Position numbers and translations under genes: made by a program. From Jimgerdemannia flammicorona (taxonomy: Eukaryota; Mucoromycota; Endogonomycetes; Endogonales; Endogonaceae): a DNA stretch of 25,126 bases. Below are positions 1-9,214 of the stretch, one piece after another (position 1 is the first letter of the stretch; each line of letters opens with the position of its first letter). The notes below the pieces were generated by a model. That model worked only from the letters and a program-made list of their open reading frames with translations, made no database searches and had not been told where the DNA came from. The DNA lies in assembly GCA_003990745.1 (NCBI GenBank), contig RBNI01001012.1, positions 1 to 25,126 on the forward strand. The letters are read 5' to 3'.

Positions 1-61
1 TCTTTGTTTTATAATATTAATTTTTATTTACAAAAATAGCTAAACTGTAATACTAAAGTTA

Positions 62-152
<91 letters not shown>

Positions 153-294
153 TTTAGTTATTATAAAATTGTTTATACTAATTATAATTTAGTAATATTA
201 TCTTTAATAAATAAATATTTTACTATTTTAAAAATATCTTTGTTTTATAATATTAATTTTTATTTACAAAAATAGCTAAACTGTAATACTAAAG

Positions 295-360
<66 letters not shown>
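1..360. repeat. AT-rich 236-bp direct repeat with T-run/A-run junctions
   Basis: The first 60 bases recur exactly at 237-296, so a unit of 236 bp is present once in full and once in part. Each copy leads into a T run that switches directly to a long A run: T 62-78 then A 79-150, and T 294-314 then A 315-360. The sequence outside the homopolymers is also strongly AT-rich and contains no coding frame beyond low-complexity Phe/Lys translations. It could be an AT-rich satellite, a nuclear copy of organelle DNA, or back-to-back retroelement tails. Homopolymer lengths may be unreliable. Confidence 0.85.
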
Positions 361-363
<3 letters not shown>

Positions 364-1004
364 ATAAAATAAGAGATGTAAAATTACTGAAATAAAGAGA
401 CAAAATAAAAATATTAATGAGAATGGATAAAAATGCAACAAACACAAATACAAGAAACACAAACATCAAAGTAAGAGTCACGATAGCTTTACGAAAGTGG
501 ATGGTAAGAAGCCATTGATTGATTAACATGTCCTGCGTCAAGACCATTCTCACCAAACAAAAAATAGGCACAAATGATCTTCAACGGAGGTTCGAATGAT
601 GATTCGAATCAGTATAACATAAAATTATCAGGGCGGCATTCCCATTGTACTTTTGAATGGAGTTTAGGTAGTAAACGAATTAGATGGCGTTGTTTTGGCC
701 TGAGCTGCTGCTAACGAACAAAAAATTTCAAAGCCCACCTTTTTATGATGTCGTGTTCACTTGGTGCGGTATACTCCCAGCAAAATGCGAGACCCGTTCA
801 TTTGTCTCGTAGCATATCTCATCTGCGAATACAACATGGGGTAAAAAAAAAAAAAAAAAATAGAACTATACAGAAAATATTGTACACGAGAATATGTCTA
901 TGAAGGATCATCTTTCGCTCTTCACATGAAAATACCCTTCAAACCTGCCACAAACCTGTCTCTACAGCATTCCCGATCACCATATCGCCGTACTCTCACA
1001 AAGC
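361..1004. other. Intergenic, downstream flank of SNU23
   Basis: No gene is supported here. Bases 361-480 are A-rich low-complexity sequence. From about 550 the composition becomes ordinary. A 12-bp palindrome lies at 600-611, and an A run at 843-860 lies downstream of the SNU23 stop codon. The 3' UTR of SNU23 probably occupies the right part. Confidence 0.5.
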
Positions 1005-1839
1005 TCAGGTTTTGGACGTCTTAAACCCTCCGAACCCCATCAGCTTCGCCATTTCATCGTCCTCCTCTGTCGCCGGCACATCCGACTCTTTCCCCCCACG
1101 CTCCTCCTCACGTTTCTGTTTCTTACGTTCCTTGCGTCGGCGTTTTCCCTCTTCCTCTTCCCGTTTGGCTGCCTCTATCCGCGCGTCGAGGTCTATAATG
1201 ATGAAAATTGTTGGTGATGCGTGCAAGAGGGGAACCAAATCTCACGTACCCATTTAAGGAATCCAAGGACATACCATATTCTTTTTCGTCTGTTTGTTCG
1301 GCCTTTCGCTTCAGTGCCAACAAACGCTCCTTGACCTGGTCGACCGTGCTCTTCTCAACCCGCATAGACATCCCCATAGCCTTTTGATCTGATTTGGGAA
1401 AGAATACATATAAATATCAATACGTAAATCGGAAATAATTCACAGATGCTTCACAAAAAGACTCACGTTTTTTCCCGTTAATATGGTCCAGATAATTGAC
1501 ACTATCCTTGACGGTGCAGTCGCACACTTTGCAGTAATACCCAGGCTGCTTGGATGCGAGCCCCGCTGCGCTCTGGACGACCTGCGTCTTATTAAGGTTT
1601 GCATCTAGCACCACCTTCTCCTCGCGTGCCTTCAAGAGATCGCGTGGCGGGTTCGGGCGGTTTGAACTGGAGCGGGATTTGGGCGCTAGGCCCTTCAACT
1701 TGCGATCTTCGTCGTCATCCTTCTCGCGGTCGGCGCGGGCACGCTCGCGCGCCTTGCGCTCGTATTCGTCGCGGTCCCAGGTGCGGCGGAAACTGGTGTC
1801 TTGGGGGTTCGAACTATAAAAGGGTTTCTTGTCGGCCAT
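1005..1839 (-). CDS. SNU23: U4/U6.U5 tri-snRNP zinc-finger protein Snu23 (ZMAT2 family)
   Basis: This is a spliceosomal protein of the pre-catalytic B complex, expected in the nucleus. Three exons join in frame: 1839-1467, 1388-1275 and 1192-1005, giving 224 aa. A matrin/U1-type C2H2 finger is visible with Cys103, Cys106, His119 and His125 (spacing C-x2-C-x12-H-x5-H). It is followed by the family's GMSMRVE-STVDQVK segment, a Lys/Glu-rich helix and the terminal DDEMAKLMGFGGF motif typical of ZMAT2. The ATG at 1839 starts MADKKPF, which matches the family start better than the in-frame upstream extension. Introns are 78 and 82 nt with donors gtgagt and gtatgt. The second donor (1274) is chosen over gtacgt/gtgaga further on because only it restores the frame. 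It is divergent from the FYV7-like gene. The exon model rests on reading splice sites and family similarity. Confidence 0.92.
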
Positions 1840-1995
1840 TGTGGGGAATACAGTACAGAGTAGTAACTGTGGCAAATTTGTACACAATTGATGACGTAAC
1901 GGGTAGCATTTTATAGTCACATCATGTGACATCACCGACATTTTTTTTTTTTTTTTTTTTTTTGGAAATCTTCAGACAATTGTTGAGCCAGTACA
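1840..1995. promoter_or_regulatory. Shared divergent promoter, SNU23 / FYV7-like
   Basis: The start codons are separated by 156 bp. The gap contains a T23 run (1941-1963), which is a typical nucleosome-excluding poly(dA:dT) tract, and a CRE/ATF-like TGACGTAA at 1892-1899. No clear TATA box is seen. Shared regulation is inferred from spacing only. Confidence 0.55.
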
Positions 1996-3152
1996 ATGGC
2001 ACCACCAAGAGGACGCGGCGGTGCAAACACAAGCCGAGACGGAGCTCGCAGGGATAACCGTGGGCGGGGGCGAGGACGAGGACGAGGCAGAGGTGGAAGA
2101 GACTCTGGACGTGGTGGTGGAGTCGCAAAGCGAGGAGGGTTCAAACCTGGCCAGGCCAGTCGTTCGTCTATAACGTATCGCGGCAAAGGTTCGATATCCT
2201 GCTGTTATATTTCCATTTCCATTTCTTCAAGATGGTGGCTAATGCTTTGCCCGCTTCTGAAATAGCCACCAAGCTGAAGCACCAGCTCGTGCATAAAGCC
2301 AAGGTAAAAAAGGAGTTTTACAAGGCGCTGGCAAAGGATGATCCAAGCCTACAGACGCCAGAATTCTATAAAGAGGTAGAAATTAAATTCGTCTCTTCAC
2401 ATAGATTCCTGTTCGTTTGAGCAATTTCATAATTCTTAAACGATTGTCAATTATTGTTAGATCTTCAACGAGCGGACGATAGGGGACGATGGCAAGGTTG
2501 TAGAGTATAATGGCAATGCGCGAAAGAAAGGGCAGGCAGGTGAAAGTGACGTGGACATGAGTTCAGACTATGAAAGCGAGGATGAGGACGCGATGGGAGA
2601 GGAGGAGGAGGAGGTGGTGGAGGAGGTGGAGGAGGAGGAGGAGGAGGAAGAGGAAGAGGATAGCGAGTCGGATGAAAAAGATGGCAAAAAGAAAGTGGAA
2701 AGCTGGAAGGGACCAAAGAATCAAGACGTGAGAAAGTAAGTCTTTTACGCTCGATGTTCCAATTTTGCCTTCGAGCGTCATCGAGCTGTTCCTCTCGTTC
2801 TGATCCCAACCTTTTTGCTGCCCCTCCCCTCAGATCCTCCAAACCCAACCCTTTCCTCCGCGCCCTCACCGACCGTGAAACCAAGCAAAAGCAGCGCGAA
2901 CAGGAACGCATTGAACGCGAAAAGGAAATTGCGGAGCGCAAGCGTGCGCGCGCTGAGTACTACTCTGGCAGGCGCAAGACGCGCAACAAGGTCATGAAGA
3001 AGACCGACCGCGGTCAGCCGGTATTGGGGAAGCAGGTGGAGTTGTTGTTGGGCAAGCTCAAGGAGGATCTCAAGAGGGAGAGTGGGGGGAAGAGAAGAGA
3101 AGCGAAGGAGACGAAAAGAATAAAGGAGGCAGAGGCGTATTGGAGCGAATGA
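1996..3152 (+). CDS. FYV7: rRNA-processing protein, Fyv7/CCDC59 family
   Basis: This is a probable nucleolar small-subunit processing factor. Four exons join in frame: 1996-2188, 2266-2375, 2461-2735 and 2834-3152, giving 298 aa. The N-terminus is an RGG/RG-rich tract. Next comes a basic KLKHQLVHKAKVKKEFYKAL helix, then a long Glu/Asp run encoded by GAG repeats (about 2598-2660). The C-terminal half is a charged coiled coil with the family signature KKT-x-RGQPVLGKQ-x-ELLLGKL, comparable to human CCDC59 NKKTKKGQP. Introns are 77, 85 and 98 nt. Intron 1 uses the acceptor at 2265, not 2231, because only that keeps the frame; a branch-point-like ctaat lies at about 2239-2243. The assignment rests mainly on the C-terminal motif, and the acidic insert is variable in such families. 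Confidence 0.75.
2598..2660 (+). repeat. GAG/GTG codon repeat encoding a poly-Glu tract
   Basis: A run of GAG triplets with interspersed GTG, GAA and GAT lies inside exon 3 of the FYV7-like gene and encodes an acidic stretch. It is a trinucleotide repeat likely to vary in length. Confidence 0.85.
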
Positions 3153-3811
3153 GGTATTGGTGCTCAATAGTTCAATAACGCTGATGTGCGAATATTGTAA
3201 GTCTGTATATGTCTCTATGTAATATAGTAATAGATTAAATTAGATAATGAATGCTCGTGTTGGGATTGCAACTAACATAGGTTCCGACTTACGATCTATT
3301 TTGTGTCCGGTAGAAGCCTGGCGCGCCTGTTAACGATCGTGATTGAATGATAATTAGTATGTCCGCCATTTTTAGGAGGCCGCCAGCGTCCTTGACAAAG
3401 CTGGTAAGGTCATTGTACAGCTACCAAAATTTGTGAACGATCGCTCTCGATGATATGATAATCCAACACATGCTCATTATCTGTGATATTATACTTTACA
3501 TTATACAAGGGGAGATAAAATATAACAAACATGATGAAAGAAAAAGGGGAAAAGGAGGATAAAAGGCAAGTGATTTATATACATATTCATGTACCGCAAA
3601 TTATCGTTCTTTTTGGCATCGGGAATGGGTGCCACGCGTAGAGAAGGGCCATCCAAATAAAACAAACCAAAAAAAAAGGGGGGAACATCCACCTTCCTTC
3701 TCATATGGTGGAGAAAGCAAAGGCCCATCACAGATCTCGCCCCAAACGAACACGACACATCGCTACCGAGGCTCCCATCTACCATTTCACCTCCATCTAG
3801 CACTTTCCGCC
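3153..3811. other. Convergent intergenic region, FYV7-like / STE50-like
   Basis: The 3' ends of two convergent genes face each other here. AT-rich sequence just after 3180 (for example taatatagtaatagattaaa) may serve 3'-end formation of the plus-strand gene. No coding frame with family features was seen. Confidence 0.5.
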
Positions 3812-6512
3812 TTACTCCACCCCGCCATTTATATGCTCGTTGTTCTCCTCCTTCTCTTTCTTATCCCTCTTGTCTTTATCATCCTTCTCCCTCTCTTTCT
3901 TATCCCTCTTGTCTTTATCATCCTTCTCCCTCTCTTTTTTATCTCTCTTATCCCTCCTGTCCTTCCTTTCCTCTCTCTCCTTTTTCTCTTTCTTCTCATC
4001 TTGTTCAACCTCCTTCTTCGTCTTTTTATCCTTCACAACTTTTTTATCCTCCCTCTTCTCTGGCGGCGGTATATCGTCCTTCTTCTCTCTTTCCTTTTTC
4101 TCTTCCTTCTCAGGTGGCAATACATCCATCAGATAACTGGAAATCGCGTCCGCCAGCCCGCTCTCCAGCCCAGGAATATCCCCCAAAAAGTTTTCAGGCT
4201 TCTTGGATGAGCTCCGTGTCGGCTGCGAGTCGACGGAATTTGATAGCTGGTACGAAGGAAATTGACCGTAGGGCGCGAAGGCCGAGGTTGGGGTCGGGGA
4301 GGAGGCGAGTGGCGGGGGGCTCGGGTCGCGCGCCAGGGACAGGCTGATGGTGCCGTTACCGCTGCTGCCGAAACTGTACTTCTCGACGGGCGAGGGTGGC
4401 AGGTCTTTCTGCAGCGACAGGTTCGACTTGGAGGTGTTCCTGAAGAGGCTATTGGAGGGGTAGTGCTCGCCGAGCGGCGTTACGGATTTGGACTCCTTGA
4501 TGTGTTTCATCATGAAGAAGGGATTTTGGTTCCCCTCCTTGAGCTTCTGGAAGATGCGCAGTGGTTTTTCGTCGTAACCCAGAGCCCGTTCTATGGTGAC
4601 ATGTTAGAAGACGTTAATTAAAAAACATAACGACATCGAAAATTACAGGATTGAGACCAATCACTGCCATGACTATCCCCATCTCCACCCAACGCACCTT
4701 GCGTATCACCCTCGGGTCCATATCGAATCCAAAGCTGATACAGCCGCCAGTCATCAGTGATCTTGTACTTTTTAAGGGCGTGCGGAAGCACCTTGTAGCA
4801 TGGATCGTCGAGCGATACGCGGAAGCTCTTGGGAGATTCGACCTCAATCTTGGACGAACCCGAGATCTTTTCACCGTAGACCTTAATCGCGCCGCCGTCG
4901 TTGATATTGACGTTGTGGGTTCGGTGCTTGTCCGTGGCGAGATAGGGGTAGCGCGCATGTGGTGATTTGGAGTGTCAGTCGTGTCCATACCTCGATATAA
5001 TCATTCTCGCAAAATGCTTGAATCCCATCTCCGTCACCCACAAAACCAACCAAAAAGAAAGTATCCCAACTCACATCCTCATATGAAGGTATTCCATCAA
5101 AGAGCTTGGCCGATCTATTCGACCCTGGCTCCCCCGGCGAGTGCGGCGAAACGGGCATGTTCTGGTACTCGTCCCTTGGCCCTTGGGTGGTGGGCGACCG
5201 AGCGTTGGACGGCTGTAGGAAACCGGGGGTGCGCGACTGACCCGGGCCGCCCGAGATGGACTGGTTCCTGCCCGAGTAGGATCCGCCGAGTGGTGACAGC
5301 TGCGGGTCGGGCACCGGGAGGGGTTTGGAGGGCGGAAAAGGGGACGGCCACCGGGGCCCGGAGAAGGTATTTTTGTGTTCTGTGGCCTAAGGTGAAGTGG
5401 AACTCTATAAGGATTTGGCTCACAAGAGAATGTGACGGGTGAATGGAGAGGAGAGAATTGAACATGAGCGACTCACCTTGTTGTCTTTCAAACCTTTCCA
5501 AAGCGGCATCATTTCCTCCCGTAACCTTGTTACCTCGATCGAAAGCCTCGACACCTCATGCAGCAGATGCTTTATCGTAGAATCTTTTCATTCGTATGGC
5601 ACATCGATAATGGCCGGTCAAAATTTGCGCCACGAGCGTACTGAAATTCGACACTTGAAGATCCTCGAAACCACACAACATGAGGCCATATGGTGCGAAA
5701 TCCAACCAATCACATCCCAACATACCTCTGTCCTGAAACGCCGACTCGATCTTTCGGAAATCCGCAGCTCCGTTTTGCGAAAGCCAATCCTATGTATATA
5801 TAAAATGCACAAAAGAAAAATTTGTTATGAACGGTACAATGGAATCATGTGAAATTCGTCAGGTTGGGTTTAGCTCACGTTTTCGAACTCAATGGCTGCA
5901 AACGCGCGTCAGGGTCATCCCACGGAGTGATGGGGGAAAGATGTAGTTGAGTTGAATGCGCTGCTAATTGGATATTTTGGAGCTGGCGAGGCAAAACAAC
6001 ACAGAAGGAGCACTGTTGTATAATCGAACACGTTCGCACTCACATGGCGGAACATAGTCTCCTCCCAGTATTGGTATGTTGTGCGCGACCTTAAGATTAT
6101 ATACCGCCTTCAAAATTGCCATCCGTTTGCCCACCGATCGAATCGATAGGTCTTTCAAGGCTTCATGGTCAAGATTGATGAGCACCTCGCCCGTGATGCC
6201 GTTTTCTAGTAATGTGTTGGCACGAGGGAAAAGGGAGAGCGTGCGGTACGATTGAGGCCGATCAGAGGATGGCTATTTGTTGTACACGCGAAGCTTCCAT
6301 ATGTTGGTCATGGATTCACATAGCGTTGGAAAGGGGGGGGGGGGGGGGGGGCGACGTGTGGCTTGGGTGGATCAGTGGCAACCGTAAGGGATTGCGGTCG
6401 TGATCAGGAGGGTGGGGAGGATACCTTTGAACTGCTTCTCGTATGCAGGGAATCCTATTGAGGCAAGCCAAATGTAGACCTTGTTGACGTCCCATTGGGT
6501 GACCGAGTCCAT
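3812..6512 (-). CDS. STE50: Ste50-like SAM/RA-domain adaptor of MAPK signalling
   Basis: This is an adaptor that in fungi links the MAPKKK Ste11 to upstream GTPase and osmosensing inputs. Exons read as 6512-6425, 6205-6044, 5895-5879, 5789-5726, 5583-5477, 5386-5075, 5005-4991 (optional), 4926-4698 and 4590-3812, about 590 aa. The SAM domain covers residues about 5-75 (WDVNKVYIWL, GFPAYEKQF, LINLDHEALKDLSI). A coiled coil follows (IKHLLHEVSRL, LRLREE-like), then a Ser/Pro linker. The Ras-association domain is next (SFRVSLDDPCYKVLPHALKKYKI-type segment, then GYDEKPLRIFQKL and NPFFMMKHIKES), then a second Ser/Pro stretch and a Lys/Asp/Glu-rich tail made of 39-bp repeats. All exon joins keep frame. 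The 15-nt exon could be skipped without a frame change, and the donor at 4697 competes with one four codons earlier. Intron 1 (219 nt) contains a 19-base G run. Family identity is firm; exon details in the middle are not. Confidence 0.85.
3862..3939 (-). repeat. 39-bp coding tandem repeat in STE50-like tail
   Basis: Two near-identical 39-bp units (3862-3900 and 3901-3939) encode a 13-residue Lys/Asp/Arg/Glu unit. Partial, diverged copies lie on both sides. The repeat is in frame, so copy-number change would alter tail length without a frameshift. Confidence 0.85.
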
Positions 6513-7164
6513 TGTGGGTCAGGAGGAGAAAGGTTTGACGAGGGGGGGAGGGAAGGTTTTGGGCACAGTCAGGCTTGCGGTGAATTGAATGTGGCGGATC
6601 GACATGTCTTGCCGTGACGTCGACGAATTCTCGGCCTCGTGGTCCACCCTCCATTGAGGTAAATCATTACCCACCGACAGTTTCCGAACCACGGGCCTCC
6701 GTTCCGATACTCCGTTTGCTTGGGCTAACCGCCCCCCAAATTAATTACCTGCGCCTTTCAACCCGCCCACCCCAACTGCCACCTCTCTCTGTCTCCTTTA
6801 GTTGAGCTGTTTGCCCTCTGCTTCTTTGATCGGCGTGGGAGCATCATAGGCACTGCTTCAAGCAAGAATAGTCGTGTTCATTACATCACAGTCATTAATG
6901 GAAACAGACCGTGCGTATGTTGTGCACGGCATCCATTCCTCACCCATTCAAATGACGCAATTTGGTAAATCGCACGCCCCACCGAAACTCGACTTTACCA
7001 TGTGTGTAGTTCATTGTGTTGTTACATAGAGAAGGGAGATTGGAAGAAATCGTGCGAAATCAAAGGCGTATTTAATAATTCTCATGCATGAGCGGGCTTC
7101 CATGTATCAATGGTATCAATCCATTGTCTCCATATTAGGTGAAAACCCTATTACATCTTTCCGG
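6513..7164. other. Upstream region of STE50-like gene and 3' flank of mL54
   Basis: There is no supported gene in this 652-bp stretch. The left part should hold the STE50-like promoter and 5' UTR. The right part should hold the mL54 3' UTR. A pyrimidine-rich segment lies at about 6728-6800. No TATA box was recognised with confidence. Confidence 0.45.
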
Positions 7165-7642
7165 CTACGTCTTCTTGTTGCTCATAAAGTTCGCCGCCTT
7201 GATCGCTTCTCGGTTCGCCTTCTTGTGGAACTGCCGGTTCGCCGGGTTCTCCACTTTCGCCCGCTGCTTGTTCTCGTCCAGCAGATCCCATAACCAGTCC
7301 GGGTATTCATCGTCCGCTAGCGCAATCGGGTCCGGCGCGTTCTTGTGATAACTGATTCCCTTGAGCGGCTGGCCCTTAAGGACAGACGATGGAGAGCGTT
7401 TCGTCTGGGGCGCGGGGGGTGAGGTGGTCAATTCTAGAAAAAGGAAAAGGTTGATCAATGAGCGATTTCAATGAGGATTGAAACGAGTCGGCCGAGCCTA
7501 TCCAGACTTTTGTATATAGCATGAAATTCGGTGGCTGACGAACACCTGTGGTGGCTGTCGATGACGCGATTAATCTCGCCTGCACAACACGCGCGGTGTT
7601 CAATATGTTTGAGAAGGAGGACCGTAGCAGGATATGCGACAT
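7165..7642 (-). CDS. MRPL37: Mitochondrial large ribosomal subunit protein mL54
   Basis: This is a component of the mitochondrial large ribosomal subunit (yeast Mrpl37, human MRPL54). Two exons, 7642-7546 and 7433-7165, join in phase 1 across a 112-nt intron (donor gtgttc, acceptor ctag) to give 121 aa. Residues 1-28 are rich in Arg, Ser and hydrophobic residues with no acidic residue, as expected of a mitochondrial presequence. The family core follows: SSVLKGQPLKGISYHK, then DPIALADDEYPDWLWDLL, then a basic C-terminal tail ending in NKKT. Length fits the family (about 105-140 aa). The ATG at 7642 lies only 83 bp from the ATG of the divergent uL24m gene. The donor +4/+5 positions are weak, but no alternative keeps the frame. 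Confidence 0.9.
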
Positions 7643-7725
7643 TGCAGGTGGATGGGGAGGAGGTCGCGGTTGGGACGATTTGTTTACTCCAAATTTTTGA
7701 GACAGTCACCGCCTTCTACCTCGCC
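7643..7725. promoter_or_regulatory. 83-bp bidirectional promoter, mL54 / uL24m
   Basis: Only 83 bp separate the two start codons, so promoter and both 5' UTRs must overlap or extend into each other's transcript. No TATA box is visible. The segment is GA-rich at the left and T-rich in the middle. Co-expression of two mitoribosomal proteins is a plausible inference. Confidence 0.6.
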
Positions 7726-8792
7726 ATGCATAGCTTCAAATCCGCTGGAAAAAGCACCCGCTACGCAACAAAGTTTAGATGGGTGCAACCGAAAGACCGG
7801 ATCAAGAACTGGAAAGTTATTAAAGGCGACGAGGTCTGTTTGTATGATCGTCCCAACTTGCCGAACGTAACTCTGTCTACAACTCTTGTCTACAAATCTG
7901 AACGAGGAACTCGTACGATGCCTTCTCTAGGTCGTCGTCATAGCGGGAAAGGACAAGGGGGAGAAGGGTGAGGTTATATCAGTGCAACGTAAGACCAATT
8001 CCGTATTTGTGAAGGATCTGAAGCTGGTACGTTTTTCCGAGTTGCTTCTGGCAATATTCTTGTCGAAGGACGAAGTTGGCAAAATTTAAATTACTCTATC
8101 CCGCCTGCAGGTCAAGAAGCATATCGAGCCGACTAATAATCAAGTCCCCCAGGGCTGGGCCCAAATATCGCATCCCATCCACGTCTCCAACGTCATGCTA
8201 CAGCATCCAACGACCAAGTAACGAGATCCTTCTTTCCACCCTATCTTCCTTTCTCCCAACTCCCCTCATATATTGAACCCGCACCTACAAACAGGGAACC
8301 GGTCCGCGTCGACCGTCGCAAGGTCGAGGTCAAGCTACCCGGCGGACGTATGGCGTTCAGGTACCGTCGCTTCGTCCACAATACGGATATAGAGATCGAG
8401 AAGAAACGTCTAGTATTTAAGTACCGCACAAAAGGTGCGTTGTCGTGGCTTTTTCTTCGGTTCCGGTCTTCCGCTTGGACATGTTGGTTTCCACCTGTCC
8501 GTATGCCAAGGCGTGAGGGATGAGCGTTGATTTAATCGCCGATTGCTGTCGCCCTCACGCACTTCAATGTTTTATATCCCCCTCCCCCCTCCAATATACT
8601 TTGTAACCAGACGAACCTCTCTGCAACACTCCCCCCGAAGTGGTGTCTGAGATCACTTTCAAGTCCAATTTGGCGGAACCCCCTCTACCTAAAGGGGTGA
8701 TCAACGAGCTGAGGAACCCGTACTACAAGTTTCCGTACCGTCAGACGAAGCGCAACGTCGAATATCAGGACGGTGTGGCGAGCTATGAATAG
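7726..8792 (+). CDS. MRPL40: Mitochondrial large ribosomal subunit protein uL24m (KOW)
   Basis: This is a mitochondrial ribosomal protein of the uL24 family (yeast Mrpl40). Five exons join in frame: 7726-7866, 7931-8026, 8111-8217, 8295-8434 and 8611-8792, giving 221 aa. The KOW segment reads KVIKGDEVCLY, then VVVIAGKDKGEKGEVISV, then VKDLKLVKKHI, and it continues with the ISHPIHVSNVML motif seen in uL24 proteins. The C-terminal extension with PYYKFPYRQTKRNVEY is typical of fungal mitochondrial members. The ATG at 7726 (MHSFKSAGK) is chosen because an upstream extension would run into the divergent mL54 gene. Introns are 64, 84, 77 and 176 nt. The N-terminus is basic but a cleavable presequence is not obvious. 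Confidence 0.92.
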
Positions 8793-9214
8793 AGAATTCA
8801 GGGTGTAGATGGTGAGGGCCGTGAGGTTAATCGGATCGGTGAGGGAGAGCGCGTGCGACATATTTAGCACACAAGTATATAAAAAAATAAAAAAATAAAA
8901 TGCAAAATGATGTTTGGAGTGTCGGTCAAAAATATTCTGTGTTTCAATAAGCAAATCGTCCAAGTCATGATGCATGTTTAGCTTTTGCATAATCGTTTCG
9001 TATGTTACCAACTACCCCATGGTAGTCGACTATCCAACGGATTTATTCCACAATTCGGATCAAACATTGATCCCTTCCTATAATGGTATGGAAGTGGTTT
9101 GCGGAGAATTGTTTCTCACTATGTTATATTATCCATAGCCACTCCTAGCAAACACACATGAAGTCTATTCTATTACTTATGTACACTACATAACGAATTT
9201 CCTTGCAACACCCA
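8793..9214. other. Convergent intergenic region, uL24m / IF3m
   Basis: There is no gene in this 422-bp gap. An AATAAA-type signal lies at 8886-8891 in the A-rich stretch after the uL24m stop, well placed for polyadenylation. The remainder is ordinary AT-rich spacer between two convergent 3' ends. Confidence 0.55.

Noticed and set aside
260..571. 103-codon minus-strand frame rich in Phe
   Set aside because: Half of it is poly-Phe/poly-Lys translated from the T/A homopolymers; no family motif.
1189..1250. gtacgt/gtgaga donors for SNU23 intron 2
   Set aside because: Neither restores phase with the acceptor at 1193; gtatgt at 1274 does and matches the family sequence.
2189..2231. Acceptor at 2231 for FYV7-like intron 1, with ATG at 2232 as a start
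   Set aside because: It would give a 43-nt intron and break the frame; the acceptor at 2265 keeps frame and leaves a ctaat branch site.
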